A DNA stretch of 64,000 bases, from contig NC_060214.1 in the NCBI RefSeq assembly GCF_021130785.1, positions 110,377,001 through 110,441,000 on the forward strand. Reading direction: 5' to 3'. The DNA comes from Homalodisca vitripennis. Lineage: Eukaryota > Arthropoda > Insecta > Hemiptera > Cicadellidae. The position numbers and the translations under genes were made by a program. How positions within the stretch are numbered: the first letter of the stretch is position 1; every line of letters starts with the position of its first letter. The notes below the pieces were generated by a model. The model saw only the letters and a list, made by a program, of their open reading frames with translations. It searched no databases and was not told the DNA's origin. Below are positions 56,375 to 64,000 of this stretch, in pieces.

Positions 56375-57545
56375 TAATAGCTTACCGCTTGGTAAAGCAG
56401 TGGTAGAGTTGGAGTTATGGTGTTTTGTTTGTAATTCCAGCCAAGAAACCATCCTCTTAACTTGTCCATAGTTGTCATCACCAGTTTTATCATCACCATT
56501 GCCATCATCCTCATCCATATCCGCTATCACCAACTTCATCTGAAAACCATCACCATCTTCTTTATCATCTTCTACTATCAGCTTTCTTATCGGTTGGTAA
56601 AGCAGTGGTTAAGGTGGAATTTATGGGGTTTCGTTTATAATTCAAGCCAAGAAAAACGTCCTCCTAACTTGTCCAAAGTTGTCAGCACCAGTTTCAACTT
56701 CACCATGGCCATTATCCTCATCCTCAAGCCTATCATCCTCATCCATATCCGTTGTCACCAACCTCATCTGAATATTATCATCACTATCTTCTTTATCATC
56801 TTCTACTATCAGCTTTCTTATTGGTTGATAAGTCAATGGTAAAGGTGGAGTTTATTGTGTTTTATTTATAATTCAAGCCAAGAAACCATCCTCTTAACTT
56901 GTCCAAAGTTGTCATCCTCAAGAATGTTATCACCATCACCTCGTCCATACCCGTTGTCACCAACTTCATCTGAACACCATCAGCCAAGAAATCCCATCCT
57001 CTTACCTTGTCTAAAGTTGTCACCACCAGTTTTATCATCACCATTGCCATCATCCTCATCCTCAAGTCTATCATCACCATCAATACCCATTGTCACCAAC
57101 CTCATCTGAATACCATCATCACAATCTTCATTATCATCTTCTACCATCAGCTTCTTTATCGGTTGATAAAGCAGTGGTAAAGTTGTAATTTAAACCCATG
57201 TCATTAGTTTACAAGATCACAATCAAACTAAAGCCTATCATCATCATCATCCTCATACATACTTGTTATGATCACCTTCATCATCATCATCTTTTACCAT
57301 CAGCTTTATAATCGATTGATAAAGCAGTTGGAGGACTTCAGTTGTTGTCATTATAGTTCAGGTCATTAGTTTATAAAACTTGAAAACCCATCACAGTAAC
57401 TTTATTGTTGAATAATAATCACTATCAGTTTTATTATCACTCTCTTCCTTTAAACTCGTTCGTTGTCACCACCCTCGTCGGACTTGCAATCATCACTATT
57501 GTCATCTTCAACATCATTTCAAGACCATCATCAATGACACCACCA
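56375..57545. repeat. Degenerate long-unit repeat, CATCACC-rich
   Basis: The punctuating words (C/T)TTATCGGTTG(G/A)TAAAGCAGTGG recur at about 56380, 56585, 56820, 57160 and 57308. Between them lie GTCCA(T/A)AGTTGTCATCACCAG, CATTGCCATCATCCTCATCC, ATATCCG(C/T)TATCACCAAC and CTTCTTTATCATCTTCTAC. Spacing varies from about 150 to 340 bp because of internal CATCAC expansions and deletions. Long plus- and minus-strand frames (up to 126 codons) are low-complexity by-products. Confidence 0.88.
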
Positions 57546-58179
57546 CCACTATCTTAATAGAGTAGGTGTTACATTTAATAGAACAACGAAACTACCACAA
57601 TTATCAGCCAATTGGTATTCAGAAACTACTCCGATTCCTTCTCGCATTATTATTAAACAAGTGTAAGGGCGTTATATGTATTGAGTATTAGACGATAGTG
57701 TTAAAAGTTTCAACATTCTTACTATTATCGAGCATGTTAAAAAAATATTAAGATAGACTAACAATATAAAAATGACAAAGTAAAATAACAGAGTATTGGA
57801 ATCCGTGTACTAGTTATCTCTTTAATTTAATTTGCACGCAAAGGAAAATGATATGATCTCTTAAATATCTTAAATTTGTAATGGATAATGAAGGTCGTTT
57901 TAAAAAAAATTATCTAACCATCACTCTACATGCTATTTATCTTGAAAGAAATTTTGCTTGGTGGAACCTCTTTCATTAAAAGAGTGACAAATATATTCCA
58001 GTTCTCACTTCATTAAGACCATCTACTACGAATGATTCACGGAAAGTCGGAATTCATTATCGTCCAAATCGCAAGAACCCTTGAAGTAATTGCCTTTTAA
58101 TTCGCTGTAACTCAGGTTATCGCATGCACAAAATTGCGGGAAACCGAACACGTTCTGTTAGGAATCAGTTTAGGAAATT
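57546..58179. other. AT-rich sequence, nothing recognised
   Basis: No supported signal. Confidence 0.4.
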
Positions 58180-58420
58180 ACGCTAGAAATGATTATCTTG
58201 TCCGCAATTAAAACGTCCGACCGCCTCGCCGATTTTCTCGGCATCTCGGGAAACGGTTGGACGACTTTCACCCGGTTGGGCCTCGGGACTACTACAAGTA
58301 GTAGCCGCCGCCACCGTGTCTATCAAACTCAGGATCTCGCGATCTTATCCGGCATCATTTGGGAAGTTGTCGCCTTGTAGCTGATCCCTTATCGCGACAC
58401 AAGGCGCGGGAATCTGTATT
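58180..58420. other. GC-rich single-copy island
   Basis: GTCCGACCGCCTCGCCGATT, TTCTCGGCATCTCGGGAAAC, AGTAGCCGCCGCCACCGTGT and GATCTCGCGATC lie in AT-rich flanks. A 63-codon plus frame crosses it and has no family resemblance. Candidate regulatory island. Confidence 0.28.
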
Positions 58421-58499
58421 CCGATAAGTGATCATTATATTCATAACTTTGAACAGTGCTCATAAATAAGAGTTACACTTACTACCAAACATATATTTA

Positions 58500-58625
58500 T
58501 CGAGTTAGCCTACTAGGCGACTTTGGAAAGAACAAGAGCAAAACTGGGACTAAAGTTGATCCTTGCGGAACACCATGGGAGAAACTCGAACTAAGGTTCG
58601 TTTTCGGAATTTGAACACATTGGTT
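58500..58625 (-). pseudogene. Reverse-transcriptase scrap
   Basis: The minus strand reads HGVPQGSTLVPVLLLFF in an open frame, with SSSFS before it and KSPSRL after. This is the GxPQGSxLxPxLF motif of a non-LTR reverse transcriptase. About 125 bp of the element is recognisable. The neighbouring relic at 58.68 kb is on the opposite strand and comes from another insertion or an inversion. Confidence 0.72.
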
Positions 58626-58679
58626 TCGATTAGAAACATGGATGAACCCTTCCCACAATAGCTTCGTTATACGGTTTTT

Positions 58680-58875
58680 TTAATATACGGTGAAAACAGT
58701 TGTGAGGCTCACAGCAACTGAAAAGAGTCCAAGCTATGCTGGCGCCGAGATGTGGAACGCACTTCCTGAAGACTTGAAAATGACGGACCGGAAACACTTC
58801 AGACAAACCCTCAAAAACTGGCTACTAGATCGACCATTTTACTCGCTAAACGAATTCTATGGAAGGAGGACCTAA
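58680..58875 (+). pseudogene. Non-LTR ORF2 C-terminal end
   Basis: A 61-codon frame ends SYAGAEMWNALPEDLK, HFRQTLKNWLL and FYSLNEFYGRR before a stop. This is the closing segment of non-LTR ORF2 (GxxxWNxLPxxLK...F+xxLKxWLL...). The residue pattern is well preserved and free of frameshifts, so this copy is younger than the relics at 16 and 34 kb, or the piece is short enough to have escaped damage. Its 3' untranslated part probably continues to about 59060. Confidence 0.82.
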
Positions 58876-59219
58876 GACCAAAAAGACAACTAGACCTAAA
58901 CCTTTATTTGTTGACACAATTATAATTACTACACTTAAAGTTTATGTAAATAACAATGATTTTATTTTTACTTTGACTACGCTGAAATGTACTTACCTCA
59001 AATCTTTTGAGCGAGAAAAAAATATCTATCCAATTAGGAAAACATGTCGAACCATATCACGGAAGCCAGATTAAATACATGTTACAATTCGATTCCCATT
59101 GAAACGGTGTCATTTGGTGGTTTCTTAAACAAAATCAATACAAACATATGAGAAAATGTAAAAAACCACATCTAAAAAAAAAAAAGATTCCGACACCTTC
59201 ATAATAGTAGCACAGCCGT
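58876..59219. other. AT-rich, possible 3' untranslated part of the 58.68 kb relic
   Basis: No clear polyA signal or 3' microsatellite was found, so the boundary is open. Poly-A at about 59177. Confidence 0.3.
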
Positions 59220-59600
59220 TTCTCGGTGTTTTCCTTACCCTCATGATCAGGGTTTAGTCCAGCTGCGACTTATTTACAACCTCGGGTCATAAAACACACG
59301 TCAGGTGGAAATGCTTGCATAAAGGTGACGAGATGCCACTAATTGCATGTAATTATGCATAATTGGTTCCGTAATGGGCTATTATACCTGTAACTTGCTG
59401 GCGGGCCTATGTTGGACATAATTGATTAACTATAACTTCCAGAATATATGGGCTGCGAAGTGCACGTCCCAGTATGGGGGACAGCTGGATGGGATGGGGG
59501 CCGGTCACCAACGGATCTTGTTTTCGGGATTCAATGATTTTGAAACCGTTTTTTGAGGGGCTGGGATAATGAGGTAATTTAATGCCCGGATTTAACTTCG
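59220..59600. promoter_or_regulatory. GC-enriched island with octamer/homeodomain motifs, candidate enhancer
   Basis: CACTAATTGCATGTAATTAT, GCATAATTGGTTCCGTAATG, ACCTGTAACTTGCTGGCGGG, GACATAATTGATTAACTATA and GGACAGCTGGATGGGATGGG. Paired ATGCATAATT/TGCATGTAATTA words resemble POU-homeodomain sites. Single-copy, no frame. Confidence 0.33.
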
Positions 59601-60608
59601 GTACTACACTGTAGTCACAAATTCCACTTATATGGTAGTCTTTTTAATTTTTCAGTTTTATTTTTGTATTATTATTTTTATTTCTTTTTTATAGGTAATA
59701 AATACCCGGATGAATTTATTTTATATTTTAAAATTATAATTTTGATGTAAACCTCCAAATATTTTAGAAATTCGTTTTAACGATTTAAAATAATATAAAA
59801 ACTACATCGGTATAAAAATGTTGTTAAAAACTGTATCACAAGCAAACTTTAGTTTAAGATACGGTGTTTTGACCATCTCTGGAAATGTTCTCGTTGAAAT
59901 ATTTTTATTTCAGAGCCTTTTCACAAACACAGTCATTAATTTCATATTTGTAGTTAATAATTATAATAATTTAAAAAATATTTATAGCAAAAGCATTTGA
60001 TTTATTGTATGGAATAAAATTCACTGTACTAATTAGTTTTATAATTCCAAATCGCAATAACATAATTGCAAATTTTAATTTTTGACTTGACGGATTAGTT
60101 CCTATTTTGCTCAAATCAAACTGAATGTTTGGTGGCCAAAGGACACTCAGTTTCATTGTTTTAAAAGTGGCTGGTCGACGCATTATATTACGATTCTTTT
60201 GTTAAACATTTAACCTGCTAGGTTCTTGTATATACTGTACTGGTGCATTTATGATACTAGGTTACTTAAAAACATTCTTATAAGAAGTCGTTTTTATCGC
60301 AAGGGTTCATCACTACAATTGGCTTTGCAAATGGCGACTATGCTAATGTTCGGGTACTTCCGTCAGCATAATCATTGACAACTCCTTTGTTAGTCTAGGC
60401 TTACATACGCATGATTGTCTGATGAGTTAGACTACCCGACTGAAGGGCGGGCCGCGCGAGTAATTTCGAAAAAAGCACAAAAAAAAGGTCTGATCCTCGA
60501 ATTTATTTCAAAACATGTTATGAATCTAAAAATGTGTGGAGGTAATTTACGTTATAGGTTTCTGGTCAATGTATCTCATGCACACAGGGGAATCTTTTTA
60601 GGAGAATT
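59601..60608. other. AT-rich sequence, nothing recognised
   Basis: T-rich block at 59640-59700. A 66-codon frame at 60415-60615 overlaps the SINE's left edge and is not supported. Confidence 0.4.
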
Positions 60609-60817
60609 CTTTTAAGCCTTATTCTGCTCGTCCTCATGGACCACTAGCCTGTTTTTTTGATGATCTTATCAAACAGAATAAGGATGAGAGTCGATACAGT
60701 ACAAGGTCGATGATACTGATAAGTCCTGTGAGCACAGACAGGATTTTAACCTGCGCTTTACCTTTAACACAGATCCAAAGTCCGACGTCTTAGACCGCTT
60801 GGAAAACGGAATTCCTC
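60609..60817 (-). mobile_element. tRNA-derived SINE, copy 2 (diverged)
   Basis: Collinear with copy 1 at 49.4 kb on the same strand: CCTTATTCTG(C/T)(T/C)CGTCCTCA, GATCTTATCAAACAGAATAA, GAGTCGATACAGTACAAGG and AGTCCGACGTCTTAGACCGC (plus-strand words). The B box is damaged (GGATTTTAACC on the plus strand at 60741-60751) and the start of the tRNA part is changed (CTTGGAAAACGGAATTCC). It is older than copy 1. Confidence 0.88.
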
Positions 60818-61679
60818 CTGCATATATAACTTACATAAAAACCTATACTTAGCCTACCTATAGTTAAATAGTACAGTAATTTATTATTTGGTAGTTATTG
60901 ATAGTATAGTTGAAATATAAAGATGAAATTGCCTTTAGATCAAAGAATATATTCAATATTAAACAAATTGTTAAACACTACATTTTATACCTTTGATATT
61001 CTAATTGAAATTTACTGATTTATAATTGTTTCTAATTATAAATAACGTGTTTAAAGAGGATCTTTCAAATAATAAATCGTCTAGCGTACTGTTGCTTGAT
61101 AATGATGTCGGAGGGTTTTTACTTAAGAAAGCGGTACGAATGGAGTGGAAATCCGTGATAAAAAATCCATTGAAGTAGATAAATACGGTAGAACAAATTT
61201 CGTCAAATGAGTTTTAATAATACTTCACATTCAGGATTTCCTAAACTAACCATGATTTTCCATATGCATTCTAAAAATTTGCGAATCTCCAATAAGCACC
61301 AGAATTTCTATGGTCTAAAAAGCAGCTAATCGATTATTTAAATTAAGAAAATAATTAAAACGACACCATTTAATACCCAAAGCGTAAAATTAATTTATAA
61401 TTAATTTTTAAACGCAGAACAGTGTTCTGAATGACACTGCAATACGCTATGCACGGTCATGAGATATACATTTTTGTGAGGAGGCACATACAGACAGTCA
61501 TTTAGAAAATGATTTATTTTTTAAAGTGCATTTATTGGGGATTAAAAATATAATTTTGTGAAAGAACCTTAGTTCTGTGAATGATATTAGCTACATCATT
61601 TAAAACAAGCTTTTTGCTACAAAAATAGAATTAAAAATAACAGCTCAAACTATGATAGGTATATGGCATTTAACAGAAT
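60818..61679. other. AT-rich sequence, nothing recognised
   Basis: No supported signal. Confidence 0.4.
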
Positions 61680-61900
61680 ACTTCCCGCCCAATAGCCGAA
61701 GTAGAGTAGAATGGGGTATGCGGCCGCCTAGATGAAGTCACCATGTGGGCCAAGGAGGTGTCGACCGACTTGTCAACCGTCGCCCACACAGCTGATAAAT
61801 AAAACATGGCGGCTGTGGTTCCGCATGGTTAGTCATTTGAATTATTCCGCTTTAATTACAGCGTTGGTGGCATCCAGGGTGAGGTCGGTCGCATACTGAG
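61680..61900. promoter_or_regulatory. GC-enriched island, candidate regulatory DNA
   Basis: TTCCCGCCCAATAGCC contains a CCAAT-box-like word (inverse ATTGG) beside CCCGCC. GGTATGCGGCCGCCTAGATG, GGAGGTGTCGACCGACTTGT, AAACATGGCGGCTGTGG and CCGCTTTAATTACAGCG follow. AACATGGCGGC resembles a YY1-type site or a start context, but the frame closes quickly. Confidence 0.28.
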
Positions 61901-63145
61901 AGGGGAAAGTGTCTTCTCATGGGTCCGGGATACTTTACTGGGGAAATCCTGGGTCATCCACGAACAGATCCACTAGAAGGGTTATCTCGTCTTGGGAGAG
62001 TTTCAAGAACGTGGATGTTTGGAGGGGGGAGTGGAAGGGAAACTCCTCCTTTCTTGGTAACATAACTGAGAACAAAGTGCAAAGAACTTGTTAGAGTAAG
62101 AAATGCAGGAGCATAGGTGCAATAAAGAATAAGTTTAACCCATGATACAACCAAAAGAGGGGATTTTCTAGTTTTTGGAAAGTTTATGGGATTGGAAATC
62201 CTCGTTTCTTGGAACTTCGGGATAATAGGCACAAGAAAAAAATACTTTTAATCCAAGAACCATTCACGAATAGATCCACTAGAGGGGTTATCTCATTTTG
62301 GGAGAGTTTTAAGATCGTGGATGTTAGGGGGGGGGAGTGGGAGAGAAACTCCTCCTTTCTTGGGAACATAACTGAGAACTAAGTGCAGAGAACTTGTTAT
62401 AGTAGGAACTCCAGGATCACAGGCGCAATAAAGAATAAGTTTAACCCCTGATACAACCAAAAGAGGGGATTCTCTAGCCTTTGGAAAGTTTATGGGCTTG
62501 AAAATCCTCCTTTCTTGGAACCTCAGGACAAAAGGCACAAGAACTATTCACGTATAGGTCCACTATAGAAGTTTCCTGTTTTGGGAAAGTTCCAGACGCG
62601 TGGATATAAGGAATGGGAGTGGTAAAGAAGCTCCTGAGAGAATATATCTGAGAACTAAGTGGAGAGAACTTGTTATAGTAGGAACTCCAGAGGCGCAATA
62701 CAGAATAAGTTTAACCTATGGACCATTCATGATACACTCATAAGAAGGGATTTTCTAGTCTGTGTTAAGTTGCAGGGGATACGGGTATATGGGATGGGAA
62801 ATCCTCCTTTCTTATAACTTCAGGATAATTGGCGGAAGAAAAAATACTTTTATCCAAGAACCATTCATGTATAAATCCACAACAGGAGTCTACTGTTTCA
62901 AAGAGTTGTTTTAAAGAGTGCCAGAGACGTGAATATAAGGAATAGGAGTGGAAGAGAACACCCTCCTGGGAAACTACATCTAAACAAGGAACTCTAGAAT
63001 CGTAGTTGCAAGGAGGATATAAGGAGGAATAAAGGAGGAATGGAAGAGAACACCCTCTTGGGAAATTACATCTAAACAAGGAACTCTAGAATCGTAGTTG
63101 CAAGGAGGAAATATGGAGGAATAAAGGAGGAATGGATAATTCCTT
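61900..63145. repeat. Tandem repeat, ~285-330-bp unit, four copies
   Basis: AGATCCACTAGA(A/G)GGGTTATCTC and its variants occur at about 61966, 62272, 62559 and 62874. The related TTGGGAGAGTTTNAAGA.CGTGGATG follows each, then AACTCCTCCTTTCTTG, AACTTGTTA(G/T)AGTA and AATAAGTTTAACCC. The fourth unit ends in two 80-bp sub-repeats (AAGGAGGAATGGAAGAGAAC, GGAACTCTAGAATCGTAGTT at about 62998 and 63081). Overlapping minus-strand frames of 60-104 codons occur in every unit but shift between copies. Satellite-like; no coding call. Confidence 0.92.
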
Positions 63146-63650
63146 TTCTTGGAAACACTCCTTAGGCTGGTTCTTGTTTTCGGTTTTCTTCTTGCGGTGA
63201 AGGATCCGTGGTATACTACACCCTCCGGGGGTTTAATGGGAATCTAAAGGAAGTTTTCTGGTCTGACTTTCTTAGTATAAAAATTCTATTAAGTATATTT
63301 TTCCAATCATAGCTCTTGGATGTATGGATGACTCGATGCGTTCCTCTTAAGCGGGTGTTACTCCTGAACTGTTGCTGGAATGTTTTATTTTGGTTCTGAG
63401 AAGAAATCTACAATCTAGAGATTTAAATATGGGATTCGGTAACTAATTCCCTGCCCTTGTGATTTTCCTGGGAGAGTATTACAAGTTTAATCAAATTTTC
63501 CACTGTTCTCAACGAATTCTTCAAATAAATGACCTTGTATGTTACAATAAGAGCTACTCAATTTATTGCTTGTGTATAAATGTATATATATATATATTTA
63601 TCTTTGGCATACACCTATTTTCATTTTGATATTTATATTTATCACCTAAA
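63146..63650. other. Unique sequence, nothing recognised
   Basis: Short (TA)n at about 63583. No supported signal. Confidence 0.4.
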
Positions 63651-63654
63651 TTTA

Positions 63655-64000
63655 TATTTATATACAGCTCAAAATTTATCTTTTGGCTGTGAACATTGTA
63701 ATAAACAACAGTGTGGTATTTGCAAAATTATGGATAAGACCGATCAATTCCAAAGTAGGGCCACTACAAAAACTTATCCAACAGCTAGAAAATTGGAATG
63801 TACTCCAACAATTCAATTTACCAACTAACCTGTAGGTTTTGTCCCAAGGACTACATTGGGCAAACCTAAAATTCTTTGCGGGTAAGAATAACCGGTCACC
63901 GTTTTTCTATTACTCACAAAGACGAAAGAATCCAGTAGCCTTACACGCTATTCACCACAATGAAAAGCTTTGATGATTGCTATAAACTCAAAACTATAAG
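63655..64000 (+). pseudogene. Penelope-like element, GIY-YIG endonuclease end (runs off the edge)
   Basis: This is the relic of the C-terminal endonuclease domain of a Penelope-like retroelement, which nicks the target so that the reverse transcriptase can prime. In order it shows a Cys-rich segment, CEHCNKQQCGICK (about 63700-63740), then KTYPTA, a frameshift at about 63827, CRFCPKDYIGQT (63833-63868; the GIY-YIG core, here DYIG), TGHRFSITHKDE (about 63890-63925), NPVALHAIHH (63930-63960), and in the next frame FDDCYKLKT. The C.C..K..C spacing and PVALH motif are those of PLE endonucleases. At least three frameshifts or stops disable it. The reverse transcriptase lies upstream in PLEs but is not present here, so the copy is 5' truncated. 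The terminal repeats found elsewhere in the window may belong to related elements. Confidence 0.82.

Noticed and set aside
56462..57109. Histidine/isoleucine-rich protein from frames up to 126 codons
   Set aside because: These frames are translations of CATCAC/ATCATC low-complexity DNA and occur on both strands.
61954..63079. A repeat protein on the minus strand across the ~300-bp units
   Set aside because: Frames end and shift at different points in each copy; no codon-position bias is evident by eye.

Overview
This is an AT-rich (roughly two-thirds A+T), non-coding stretch of an animal nuclear genome, most likely an arthropod and probably an insect. The evidence is indirect. The longest open frame is 134 codons. 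I see no ribosome-binding sites or operons. The recognisable coding relics belong to animal non-LTR retrotransposons, Penelope-like elements (PLEs) and cut-and-paste DNA transposons. There are tRNA-derived SINEs and large tandem satellite or minisatellite arrays. I cannot name the species, and I find no complete cellular gene. One pair of weak candidate exons (about 54.2-54.9 kb) is the only hint of a non-transposon protein.

Layout. 0-10 kb: AT-rich DNA with a 199-bp tandem duplication, a near-perfect 454-bp terminal-inverted-repeat MITE (2.9-3.36 kb) and a PLE-like foldback. 10.3-13.5 kb: about 35 copies of an 88-bp satellite. 14-16.5 kb: a PLE-like repeat and a decayed minus-strand non-LTR retrotransposon. 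17.5-18.35 kb: a possible DNA transposon. 21.6-22 kb: a short TIR element. 23.3-25.2 kb: a PLE-like foldback, a 47-bp tandem repeat and a non-LTR 3' end. 27.1-27.9 kb: a foldback MITE with very long arms. 29-31.7 kb: two PLE-like repeats, a three-copy 250-300-bp repeat, and a reverse-transcriptase fragment tandemly triplicated with an exact 180-bp spacing. 34.2-34.9 kb: a non-LTR relic. 36.7-38.2 kb: six copies of a GC-rich 255-bp repeat. 39.8-41.3 kb: about nine copies of a 164-bp repeat, with one detached inverted copy at 42.7 kb. 46.5-47.9 kb: a higher-order repeat of alternating units. 49.4 and 60.6 kb: two copies of one tRNA-derived SINE. 52.5-54 kb: a non-LTR relic split by an insertion. 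55.2-55.7 kb: a piggyBac-like MITE flanked by TTAA/TCAA and filled with small palindromes. 56.4-57.5 kb: a CATCAC-rich repeat. 58.5-58.9 kb: two oppositely oriented non-LTR scraps. 61.9-63.1 kb: a roughly 300-bp repeat. 63.65 kb to the edge: the GIY-YIG endonuclease end of a PLE.

Between the repeats lie about sixteen short (200-500 bp) islands that look single-copy, are much richer in G+C than their surroundings, and carry clustered TAAT-type, E-box, octamer-like, ATCGAT or ACCGGT motifs without a convincing reading frame. Such spacing inside a gene-free stretch is what one expects of a cis-regulatory gene desert next to a developmental gene. That is an inference, and cross-species alignment would decide it. 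No genes here work together as a pathway. What is coherent is the record of several retroelement, DNA-transposon and satellite families acting on the same DNA.
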